14,746 bases of DNA, from positions 31,692 through 46,437 of the forward strand of contig DBHR01000106.1 in assembly GCA_002296225.1 (NCBI GenBank), written 5' to 3'. This document shows, piece by piece, positions 1 to 6,862 of the stretch. The translations under genes and the position numbers were made by a program. The stretch comes from Acidobacteria bacterium UBA823 (lineage in GTDB: Bacteria > Acidobacteriota > Vicinamibacteria > Vicinamibacterales > UBA823). A model generated the notes under the pieces. That model had not been told where the DNA came from. It saw only the letters and a list, made by a program, of their open reading frames with translations, and did no database searches. Position 1 is the stretch's first letter. Every line of letters starts with the position of its first letter.

Positions 1-28
1 GGATGTTTTTGAGAACCGTGAGGATGTA

Positions 29-781
29 ATGATGAATCGTGTCAAGTTGGTGTCTACGGTGGTATTGGCGGGGACGATTGGCAGCTCTGTGATATCCGCT
101 CAAGAACGTCCCCGGGTGTTGTATTTGACGCATCCGGCCGCTTTCGTGCATGCCGTGCTACCGGTGGCTGAGGAAGTCATGCGCGAGCTGGGTGAACAGC
201 CCGACGCGTTCCAGGTGACGGTATTTAAGTCGGCGGAAGAAATTACCGCTGAACGGCTGAGTGATTATGACGTGGTCGTGTTCAACACGACGGGTGAACT
301 CCCGATGGACCCAGTTCAAAAGGGAGCGCTTCTAGCGTTTATCCGCAATGGCGGCGGCTTCGTCGGGGTTCATAGCGCCTCAGACACTTTCTATGAGTGG
401 TTGGATTACGGTGAGATGTTGGGTGGCTATTTCGACGGCCATCCATGGCATCAGGAGCTCACTCTGACGGTTGAGGACCGGGATCATCCGGCAACCGGCC
501 ATCTTGGCCCAACGGTCCGTCTATACGATGAGATTTACCAGATTCGAGCCTGGTCTCGAGACGATGTCCACGTCCTGCTTAGCGTAGACACGACGTCGGT
601 AGATTTGGACGCGGAAGGGGTTAATCGGGCGGACGGTGATTTTGCTGTGGCCTGGACACGGAAGTATGGGGCTGGACGCGTGTTCTACACGGCGCTTGGG
701 CATGAGCCGGCTGTGTGGCGGAATATGTGGTTTAGGAGACACCTGCTGGGCGGGATCCGTTGGGCGGCAGGGGTAGAGTAG
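29..781 (+). CDS. ThuA-like domain protein, exported
   Basis: This is a 250-residue protein of the ThuA-like family (trehalose-utilisation type, class I glutamine-amidotransferase-like fold). An N-terminal hydrophobic segment (about residues 6-24, ending SVISAQ) looks like a Sec signal peptide, so the mature protein should be periplasmic. Family hallmarks are GGGFVGVHSASDT (108-120), GYFDGHPWHQ (133-142) and GAGRVFYTALGH (214-225). In rhizobia ThuA acts with the dehydrogenase ThuB on trehalose and related disaccharides through 3-keto intermediates; here the substrate is unknown. A GAGGA ribosome-binding site at 20-24 lies 4 nt before the ATG at 29 and 7 nt before the ATG at 32, so 32 may be the true start. 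The frame stays open to the left edge, but the signal peptide argues against a longer protein. A TAA in another frame at 27-29 could end an upstream gene that overlaps this start. The DUF1080 gene follows after about 34 nt. Family is secure; substrate is not. Confidence 0.9.
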   Translation: MMNRVKLVSTVVLAGTIGSSVISAQERPRVLYLTHPAAFVHAVLPVAEEVMRELGEQPDAFQVTVFKSAEEITAERLSDYDVVVFNTTGELPMDPVQKGALLAFIRNGGGFVGVHSASDTFYEWLDYGEMLGGYFDGHPWHQELTLTVEDRDHPATGHLGPTVRLYDEIYQIRAWSRDDVHVLLSVDTTSVDLDAEGVNRADGDFAVAWTRKYGAGRVFYTALGHEPAVWRNMWFRRHLLGGIRWAAGVE

Positions 782-815
782 TAGAGAGGAAATAAGTCGC
801 GACTGAGGCCGAGTG

Positions 816-1676
816 ATGAAGTTAGCAATGCTGCTAGTCGGGGTTCTGGGTGTCGTCTTCGTGGGAAATGGTATTCGGGCCGGACAGACGCCGGTTAACA
901 CGTTAACTGCCGCGGAGTTGGATGCCGGTTGGGAACTGTTGTTCGATGGAGAGACGACCAACGGTTGGCGTAGTTATCGACCGGATATGCAAGTCGATGG
1001 CTGGGGGGCGGTCGAGGGCACCCTCGCTCGAGTCGGTGCGGGTGGCGATATCATCAGCGAAGAGATATTCGAGAATTTCGATTTACGTTTGCAGTGGAAA
1101 CTCGCGCCGGGCGGCAATAGTGGCATCTTCTTCCGTGTTGCGGAGGGTGCCGACGAGGTGTGGCACACGGCGCCAGAGATGCAGGTCCTCGACGATGACA
1201 CCCATCCGGATGGACGGCAGACCAAGACGTCAGCCGGTAGCGATTACGGCTTGTACGGCCGCGCAAAGGACAAGGTGAACTCGGTTTATAAATGGAACGT
1301 CATTCGAATTCTTGCCGAAGGGGGGCACATCGATTATGGCGATGTGACCAAGACGTCGGATGGTGTTGACCGGGCGGTATATGGTCCGATGGAGCCCCTA
1401 GTTAATCCAGTCGGTGAGTGGAACGCCGTCCGGATTCTCGTGGACGGTAGTCACGTCGAGTACTGGTTGAACGGCGTGCGAATCGTTGAGTATGAGTTAT
1501 GGAGCGAAGACTGGGAGCGTCGAGTGCTCGCGAGTAAATTTGCTGCGTACTCTGGGTTTGGGCGTGCCCGGCGTGGGCACTTCGCTCTGCAGAATCACGG
1601 AGACCCTGTGTTTTATCGGAATATCAAAGTCCGCCGACTTCCGAACATACAAGATAGTTCGTTGAACCCGCAGTAG
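816..1676 (+). CDS. DUF1080 (3-keto-disaccharide hydrolase family) protein, exported
   Basis: This is a 286-residue protein of the DUF1080/PF06439 family, which has a concanavalin-like jelly-roll fold and is linked to hydrolysis of 3-keto-glycosides. A signal peptide occupies about residues 1-23 (cleavage near IRAGQ). Family motifs are ELLFDGETTNGW (40-51), GGNSGIFFR (99-107), PEMQVLDDD (120-128) and, near the C-terminus, GHFALQNHGDPVFYRNIKV (254-272). I chose ATG 816 because a GAGG box at 805-808 lies 7 nt upstream; the in-frame GTG at 813 is an alternative. The protein carries an internal duplication: residues 145-175 and 187-217 align without gaps at a 42-residue offset (see the repeat entry). 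Most family members I know have only one such segment. The MFS gene starts 2 nt after the stop, so translation of the two is probably coupled. Together with the ThuA-like gene and the dehydrogenase pair at 4492-6802 it suggests a 3-keto-sugar route; the substrate is not evident. Confidence 0.9.
   Translation: MKLAMLLVGVLGVVFVGNGIRAGQTPVNTLTAAELDAGWELLFDGETTNGWRSYRPDMQVDGWGAVEGTLARVGAGGDIISEEIFENFDLRLQWKLAPGGNSGIFFRVAEGADEVWHTAPEMQVLDDDTHPDGRQTKTSAGSDYGLYGRAKDKVNSVYKWNVIRILAEGGHIDYGDVTKTSDGVDRAVYGPMEPLVNPVGEWNAVRILVDGSHVEYWLNGVRIVEYELWSEDWERRVLASKFAAYSGFGRARRGHFALQNHGDPVFYRNIKVRRLPNIQDSSLNPQ
1248..1466 (+). repeat. Degenerate tandem internal duplication in the DUF1080 gene (126-nt period)
   Basis: The protein segments encoded by 1248-1340 and 1374-1466 align over 31 residues with no gap at a 42-residue offset. 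By eye I count 13 identities, including YG, VN, WN, RIL, G, H and Y, plus several conservative changes (I/V, E/D, D/E, L/V). The core pair is WNVIRILAEGGHIDY against WNAVRILVDGSHVEY. At the DNA level the WN..RIL stretches (from 1293 and from 1419) still share most bases. The second copy reads on into the usual family motif WLNGVRIVEYEL. The first copy instead continues into unrelated sequence (GDVTKTSDGVDR), so the first copy looks like the extra one. Confidence 0.75.
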
Positions 1677-1678
1677 GC

Positions 1679-2914
1679 ATGCCGTCCGGCACCCGCGCCA
1701 AACTGTTCGTCATGATGTTCCTCCAGTACTTCGTCTGGGGGGCCTGGTACGTGACGATGGGGACCTATCTCGCCGAGACTCTCGGGTTTCAGGGGCAGCA
1801 AATTGGCCTCGCGTATGGGACGACAGGTGTCGCGGCAATGATCTCCCCGTTTTTCATTGGCATGATTGCCGACCGTTACTTCCCGACCGAAAAACTTCTG
1901 GCCGTGCTTCACGTCGGAGGCGGGTTCGTTCTCCTCGCTGTGTCCACGGTTACCACCTTCAGCGCGTTCTATATTGTGCTGCTCGGCTACACATTGCTCT
2001 ATATGCCGACCTTGGCGCTGACTAATGCCTTGTCGTTTCATCAGATGAAAAATCCTGGAAAAGAGTTTCCGTCCGTGCGCGTCTTGGGAACGATTGGATG
2101 GATCGTCGCCGGCCTCATCGTTGCGTTTCTCGAGCTAGAGAGCACTGCTGTGCCGATGCAGATTGCGGCAGGCGGGTCGGTCGGGCTCGGGCTGTTTTGC
2201 CTTGCATTACCGCACACGCCACCCAAAAGGATAGCGAGCCGCGTCAGGGCGCGTGACGTGCTGGGTCTTGATGCGCTGGAATTGTTTCGCGATCGCTCGT
2301 TTGCAGTGTTTGTCGTCGGGTCGTTTCTCGTGTCGATTCCGTTGCAGTTCTATTACGCCTTTGCGAATATGTTCCTGAACGAAATCGGCATGGTCAATGC
2401 CGCGGGGAAGATGACGCTCGGTCAAATGTCGGAGATCGGCTTCATGCTCGTGATGCCGTGGTTTTTCATCCGCCTCGGCGTGAAACGGATGTTGTTGGTG
2501 GGGATGCTTGCCTGGGCGGCCCGGTACGCGTTGTTCGCGTTTGGTAACACCGGCCCGCTGGTATGGATGCTCTACTCGGGTATCTTGCTGCACGGAATCT
2601 GCTACGACTTCTTTTTCGTGACGGGTCAAATATATGTCGACCGAAAAGCCCCCGTGCACTTGCGTGCGGCGGCGCAAGGGCTCATTGCGTTTGTCACGCT
2701 TGGCGTGGGGATGCTGATCGGGTCATGGCTGTCCGGCCTGGTGGTTGAGGGCTTTAGCGCAGCAGGGGGCACCCATGACTGGAATACGATCTGGCTCGTG
2801 CCAGCACTCGGTGCGGCCGGGGTGCTGGTCTTGTTCGCAGCGTTCTTTAGACACAAGGACAGCCAGGGCCCGGCAACCGAAGACGACGCCGAGCTAACCA
2901 GCGTTAACGGGTAA
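1679..2914 (+). CDS. MFS transporter, nucleoside:H+ symporter (NupG-like) family
   Basis: This is a 411-residue, 12-helix inner-membrane transporter that resembles E. coli NupG along its whole length. Matching landmarks include FLQYFVWGAWYVTMGTYL (14-31), IGLAYGTTGVAAM (42-54), YMPTLALTNALSFHQM (108-123), VRVLGTIGW (133-141), LPHTPPKR (177-184), LGLDALELF (195-203), GQMSEIGFML (248-257), AWAARYALFAFG (278-289), YDFFFVTGQIYVD (309-321) and DWNTIWLVPA (367-376). As I recall the NupG structure, an Arg and a Thr in the VR..GT segment and a Gln and a Glu in the Q..SE segment contact the nucleoside; all four are here (R134, T138, Q249, E252). Relatives in planctomycete-type sugar clusters often sit beside DUF1080 and ThuA genes, so the cargo could be a sugar derivative rather than a nucleoside. 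The start is 2 nt after the DUF1080 stop, with only a weak upstream purine stretch. Family is secure; substrate is inferred. Confidence 0.9.
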   Translation: MPSGTRAKLFVMMFLQYFVWGAWYVTMGTYLAETLGFQGQQIGLAYGTTGVAAMISPFFIGMIADRYFPTEKLLAVLHVGGGFVLLAVSTVTTFSAFYIVLLGYTLLYMPTLALTNALSFHQMKNPGKEFPSVRVLGTIGWIVAGLIVAFLELESTAVPMQIAAGGSVGLGLFCLALPHTPPKRIASRVRARDVLGLDALELFRDRSFAVFVVGSFLVSIPLQFYYAFANMFLNEIGMVNAAGKMTLGQMSEIGFMLVMPWFFIRLGVKRMLLVGMLAWAARYALFAFGNTGPLVWMLYSGILLHGICYDFFFVTGQIYVDRKAPVHLRAAAQGLIAFVTLGVGMLIGSWLSGLVVEGFSAAGGTHDWNTIWLVPALGAAGVLVLFAAFFRHKDSQGPATEDDAELTSVNG

Positions 2915-2938
2915 TCCGCCACGCCAGACAACCCGATC

Positions 2939-4414
2939 GTGGATTTTTCCCGGATCAACTGGGGCGCAGTTTCCGTAATCGCGGCGCTCTATCTATTCCT
3001 CTACATCCTAGGCACCCGAGCCGCCCGTCGCGGGAAAGCAGAAGGCTTTGCTGGCATGGCGTTGGCAAGCCGCCGCTTACCCCTCGGAGTGGGTGTGATT
3101 ACGATGACGGCCACTTGGGTAGGCGGTGGGTATCTGAACGGCACGGCTGAGGCGACCTACGGCGGAGGCCTATGGCAAGCGCAGGCGCCGTGGGGTTACG
3201 CGCTCAGCCTCGTTGTGGGGGGGCTATGGTTTGCGCCGACCATGCGGCGACTCGGCTTTACCACGATGCTCGATCCGTTCGAAGCGCGTTATGGTGCGGA
3301 TGTAGCGGCGTGCCTTTATTTACCGGCGCTGATGGGAGAACTCTTTTGGACGGCGGCCATTCTCGCCGCCTTGGGGGCCACCTTTGAGGTGATTGCGGGT
3401 ATTCCCTTCGGGCTGGCCGTATTGTTGTCGGCCGGCGTCGCGATGGCATACACGGTGCGAAGCGGGCTCTGGGGCGTCGCGGTCACCGACGTTGTGCAGA
3501 TGGGGTTGGTCTTCATCGGGTTGTCGCTGGCGATGGTGGTGGCAGTAGGGAAGGGCGGTGGGCCTGACGCAGTTTGGGCGGCATACGCTTCGAGCGGTGC
3601 GGGAAGGCCACCGTCGTCTTGGATTCCGTGGTGGGACTCAGCGTTGCTGCTCGTTTTCGGCGGCATCCCGTGGCATGTGTACTTCCAGCGGGTTCTTTCC
3701 ACGAAGTCCCCATCCGACGCCCGTCGCCTGTCATTGTGGGCCGGTGGATTAAGTCTACTGGCCGCAGTTCCGGCTCTGGTGATTGGCGTTGTCGGGCGGG
3801 CGACGGACTGGGGGGCGCTCGGTGTCCCGGCCCTGGATGCCACGATGGTTCTACCTCTGGTTTTGCTTCACCTGACAACCCCGGTCGTCGCGATGCTTGG
3901 CCTTGGAGCACTGGCGGCTGCCGTAATGTCCTCGGTCGATTCATCGATTTTGTCGGCGTCGTCGATGGCCACGTGGAATATCTATCGTCCGCTCGTTCGA
4001 CCACAGGCGAGTTCGGTGGAGCTGAAGCGGATGGTAAGGCGGGTAATTGTCATTGTCAGTTGCGGTGCAACAATCATCGCTCTCAATGTTCACAGCGTCT
4101 ACGCGTTGTGGTTTCTGTGTAGCGACTTCGTTTACTGTATTTTGTTCCCCCAGTTGGTCTGTGCGCTCTATGACCGTCGGGCGAATCGCGTTGGGGCGCT
4201 TGCAGGGTATGGTGTGTCACTTATTCTCCGACTGGGCGCGGGTGAACCGCTGCTCGGAATCCCTGGCCTGATACCCTATGCGGCTGAGCAGGGCACTGGA
4301 GCCATCTGGTTTCCATTTCGCACATTCGCCATGCTGGCGGGCTTGACGGTTATCGTGACCGTCTCCCGGCTCATCGGCGTTGGGTCGCGGACGGGGACCT
4401 GCGATGACTGCTGA
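2939..4414 (+). CDS. Sodium:solute symporter, CHT (high-affinity choline transporter, SLC5A7-like) subfamily
   Basis: This is a 491-residue multi-pass transporter of the SSS/SLC5 family. It matches the animal choline transporter CHT1 through almost all of its membrane core: TMTATWVGGGYLNGTAEA (55-72), WQAQAPWGYALSL (79-91), MLDPF (110-114), PALMGELFWTAA (129-140), GGIPWHVYFQRVLS (241-254), AAAVMSSVDSSILSASSM (327-344) and LRLGAGEPLL (430-439). W60, Y87, W137 and W245 align with CHT1 W62, Y91, W141 and W254, recalled as the aromatic choline-binding cage, and E436 aligns with the CHT1 GGEP glutamate. The long cytosolic tail of CHT1 is absent. The GTG at 2939 is the first start after an in-frame TAA (the MFS stop) and has no visible ribosome-binding site, so expression may depend on coupling to the MFS gene 24 nt upstream. 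Likely a Na+-driven importer of a quaternary amine or another small solute. Confidence 0.9.
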   Translation: MDFSRINWGAVSVIAALYLFLYILGTRAARRGKAEGFAGMALASRRLPLGVGVITMTATWVGGGYLNGTAEATYGGGLWQAQAPWGYALSLVVGGLWFAPTMRRLGFTTMLDPFEARYGADVAACLYLPALMGELFWTAAILAALGATFEVIAGIPFGLAVLLSAGVAMAYTVRSGLWGVAVTDVVQMGLVFIGLSLAMVVAVGKGGGPDAVWAAYASSGAGRPPSSWIPWWDSALLLVFGGIPWHVYFQRVLSTKSPSDARRLSLWAGGLSLLAAVPALVIGVVGRATDWGALGVPALDATMVLPLVLLHLTTPVVAMLGLGALAAAVMSSVDSSILSASSMATWNIYRPLVRPQASSVELKRMVRRVIVIVSCGATIIALNVHSVYALWFLCSDFVYCILFPQLVCALYDRRANRVGALAGYGVSLILRLGAGEPLLGIPGLIPYAAEQGTGAIWFPFRTFAMLAGLTVIVTVSRLIGVGSRTGTCDDC

Positions 4415-4491
4415 ACATCCCTAGAGCGGCAGGACCCGCGGCCCGGGTACTAGGTGTCTCTATTTTGGTGCGGTTGGAGACTCCGAGATGT
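4415..4491. other. Convergent intergenic gap with weak inverted repeats
   Basis: This 77-base gap separates the plus-strand operon from the convergent minus-strand operon. It holds a short perfect hairpin candidate, ACCCG/CGGGT (4434-4438 with 4444-4448, 5-nt loop). It also holds an imperfect stem, GGTGTCTC with GAGACTCC (7 of 8 pairs, about 16-nt loop), near 4452-4475. Neither is followed by a T-run on either strand, so a Rho-independent terminator is not supported. The gap presumably ends both operons, perhaps through Rho. Confidence 0.3.
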
Positions 4492-5103
4492 TTAGTCGTT
4501 GTAGCGCACACCGAGTTCTTGCAGAACGTCGGCAGGGCAGCCTTGCCAATTGAATCGAACTCTATTTCCCAGATACTGCAGGTCGTCGATCCCTGCCCGA
4601 CTCGTCCAAAATCCGGTGGCCGTGAGGTCCCGCACGTTCGAGAAGAACACCACCCCTTGATTGACGTGCTCGGGTGCGCGGTCCGGCCAGGCGATTTCGT
4701 CGAGCAAGCGAGCCCGATCACGTTCCGAGCACTCCAGAAATCGGCGACCGAACCGACGTTCGCACTCGGCGTCTAGCCATCCGAGTCCTTGACGCATGGC
4801 GATTTGCCGGGCTGGCTGGTCGAGCATCATAAAGTCGATAAATTCTGGAACACCCGCATCGATGGCGCCTCCGGAGCGGTCGTCGGCAGGAAGGATCATT
4901 TCGGTTAGGTCGGTAACGGTTTCGTATTCGTGCGCGGTCAGGAATTGGGGCTCGTAGGCAGCCTGTGAGTCGGCCATGGCTTGCCGGGCGCGATCTGCGC
5001 GGGCTCGGGCCACGCGGGCTTCGGTCGTGGTCCATGCGAGGCCTGCTGCTATGGGCGCGGCTACCAGCCTTTGAAGTGCGTCACGTCTCGGAATATTGGT
5101 CAT
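4492..5103 (-). CDS. Gluconate 2-dehydrogenase subunit 3 family protein
   Basis: This is a 203-residue small subunit of a membrane-associated FAD (GMC-type) sugar dehydrogenase. The core FLTAHEYETVTDLTEMILP (54-72), followed by the Asp pair ADD (73-75), GAGVPEFID-like text (83-90) and the C-terminal NQGVVFFSNVRDLTATGFW (148-166) are typical of the family. The N-terminus (IPRRDALQRL then a hydrophobic stretch ending GLAWTT) resembles a Tat signal with twin Arg 6-7. In known complexes the small subunit carries the Tat signal and the flavoprotein, which has none of its own, is exported with it. The GMC gene ends 16 nt upstream (stop at 5120-5122), which supports a two-subunit enzyme. Known complexes also use a multi-heme cytochrome c subunit, and none is visible here. 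This is the last gene of the minus-strand operon. Confidence 0.88.
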   Translation of the reverse strand: MTNIPRRDALQRLVAAPIAAGLAWTTTEARVARARADRARQAMADSQAAYEPQFLTAHEYETVTDLTEMILPADDRSGGAIDAGVPEFIDFMMLDQPARQIAMRQGLGWLDAECERRFGRRFLECSERDRARLLDEIAWPDRAPEHVNQGVVFFSNVRDLTATGFWTSRAGIDDLQYLGNRVRFNWQGCPADVLQELGVRYND

Positions 5104-5119
5104 TGGCCAGATCTAGTGG

Positions 5120-6802
5120 TTAGAGTTCGCCGCGATTCCGTGCGTCGGCAATGTAGCGACTGGTCCGCATGGCGAGCGCCATAATCGTCCACGTGAGATT
5201 CTTGTCTGCTTGCGAGACAAATGGGCCGCCGTCGGCCACGAAGAGATTCTTGACGTCATGGGCCTGACAGTCAGCGTTCAGTACGGAGGTTGTCGGTGAG
5301 TGACCCATGCGGGTGACGCCCGCCTCGTGAATAATTCGGCCACCGGCTTCGAGGTGATATTCATCGGCCCGAGTCGGCTCCGGGGTTAGCGCCGTGCCAC
5401 CCATGTCGTCGATGATCTGTCTAAACGTCTGCTGCATGTGGCGAGCCTGGAGACGTTCATGGTCGCTCCACTGAAAGCGAAACCGCAACACCGGAATACC
5501 CCAGCGATCGACAACGTCCGGGTCAATCTCGCAATAGCTGTCGGCATTCGGAATCATTTCGCCGCGGCCTGAGAAACCGACGACCGCGCCGTAGTACCTG
5601 CGGTAGTCTTCTTTGAGGCTGGGTCCCCACCCACCGCCAGACGGATAGTGCTCAATTCCACTAAAGATGCCGAAGTGGGGCATTCGGCGTCCGCCCCATG
5701 GCTCGATGTGATACCCCCTTGGAAAATCGAGGCCTGCGTTTTCGAGCCACCACGGCATAAAGACATGCATGCCACTGGCTCCGTCCTCGTTGTGGGGGAT
5801 GCCGTCCTGTAGGGCGGGCACAAAACCTGCGACGGCCGAACCGGTTGAGTCTGTTAGATATCGACCGACCGCACCACTTGAATTTGCTAGGCCATCGGGA
5901 AATCGAGGCGATTTTGAATTCAGCAGGAGCCGCGCAGATTCGCATGCGCTAGCGGCAAGCACCACGATACGGGCGCGCACTTGATATTCCTTGCCGTCTT
6001 CTGTGTTGACATAGGAAACACCGGTCGCGAGACCACTGGTATTTGTAGTCACCTCACGCGCCATTGCGTTGGTCATTACCGTTAATCGGCCGGTAGCTAG
6101 TGCCGGTGGCAGAAGGACAGTTGGTGATGAAAAATTTGAGCCCGTACGACAGCCTCTTCCGCACTGCCCGCAGTAGTGGCAGGCTGACCTACCGTTATGG
6201 GCTTGCGTAAGAATCGACATCCTGGAAGGAATACAAGTGATGCCAAGACGATCACACGACTGCTTGATCAGGAGTTCGTAGCAACGTGGTCGTGGCGGCG
6301 GCTGGAAGATGCCGTCCGGTTCATTGGCTAATCCCTCAACCGAGCCGAAAAGGCCGACGAGTCGGTCGAGCGCGTCGTAATAGGGCTTGAGGTCCTCGTA
6401 GCCGATGGGCCAATCATCGCCGAGCCCGTCGAGGCTCCGCCGTCGAAAGTCGGCTGGCCCGTAGCGGAGCGAGATGCGCCCCCAATGGTTCGTTCGACCA
6501 CCGAGCATGCGGGCACGGAACCAATCAAACCGTTCACCGGCGGCCACGGTGTAGGGCTCGCCTTCGAGTTCCCATCCGCCGATGCACGCGTCAAATTCCC
6601 CGAAAGGTCGCTCCGTGCCCGCACCACGTCTGGGGGATTCGTAAGGCCAAGCGAACATCTGGGAATCCGTTCTGGTATCCCATGGCGCCCCGGCCTCCAG
6701 CATGACGACCTCGGCTCCGGCTTCCGTGAGCACCTTGGCCACCATCCCACCGCCGGCACCAGAACCGACGACGCAGACATCGTAGACGGGAGAGGAAGAC
6801 AT
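5120..6802 (-). CDS. GMC-family FAD-dependent sugar/polyol dehydrogenase, large subunit
   Basis: This is a 560-residue flavoprotein of the glucose-methanol-choline oxidoreductase superfamily, of the gluconate-2-dehydrogenase / glucoside-3-dehydrogenase type. The Rossmann FAD motif VVGSGAGGGMVA is at 11-22, with the following acidic LEAG (35-38). RMLGGRTNHWGRISLRYG (98-115) is the conserved flavin-contact stretch. A cysteine cluster, CHYCGQCGRGC (208-218), is typical of this subgroup. The catalytic C-terminal domain contains H492 (IIHEAGVTRMG) and N535 (NLTWTIMAL), the expected His/Asn pair. There is no signal peptide, so export probably depends on the Tat-type signal of the subunit encoded next to it. 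I chose ATG 6802 (MSSSPVYDV); an in-frame GTG at 6811 adds three residues, and neither has a clear ribosome-binding site. Family members oxidise sugars or glycosides (for example at C3 or C2) and pass electrons to a c-type cytochrome. The substrate cannot be read from sequence. Confidence 0.92.
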   Translation of the reverse strand: MSSSPVYDVCVVGSGAGGGMVAKVLTEAGAEVVMLEAGAPWDTRTDSQMFAWPYESPRRGAGTERPFGEFDACIGGWELEGEPYTVAAGERFDWFRARMLGGRTNHWGRISLRYGPADFRRRSLDGLGDDWPIGYEDLKPYYDALDRLVGLFGSVEGLANEPDGIFQPPPRPRCYELLIKQSCDRLGITCIPSRMSILTQAHNGRSACHYCGQCGRGCRTGSNFSSPTVLLPPALATGRLTVMTNAMAREVTTNTSGLATGVSYVNTEDGKEYQVRARIVVLAASACESARLLLNSKSPRFPDGLANSSGAVGRYLTDSTGSAVAGFVPALQDGIPHNEDGASGMHVFMPWWLENAGLDFPRGYHIEPWGGRRMPHFGIFSGIEHYPSGGGWGPSLKEDYRRYYGAVVGFSGRGEMIPNADSYCEIDPDVVDRWGIPVLRFRFQWSDHERLQARHMQQTFRQIIDDMGGTALTPEPTRADEYHLEAGGRIIHEAGVTRMGHSPTTSVLNADCQAHDVKNLFVADGGPFVSQADKNLTWTIMALAMRTSRYIADARNRGEL

Positions 6803-6862
6803 CAGTTGCACTAGCCGGGTTATCGTAGTGTCGGTCTACCCCGGTGTCCACCTACGGCTTGA

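Noticed and set aside
1..28. An extension of the ThuA-like frame to the left edge, making it a partial longer protein.
   Set aside because: A GAGGA ribosome-binding site and a signal peptide starting at 29/32 explain the start. The open upstream frame is only nine codons.
2207..2677. Long open frame on the minus strand inside the MFS gene.
   Set aside because: It lies wholly antisense to a well-matched transporter, is basic and low in complexity, and has no recognisable domain. It is a GC-rich shadow frame, as are similar antisense frames at 3316-4004 and 13130-13734.
4434..4475. Inverted repeats between the convergent operons as a bidirectional terminator.
   Set aside because: The stems are short or imperfect and no T-run follows on either strand.
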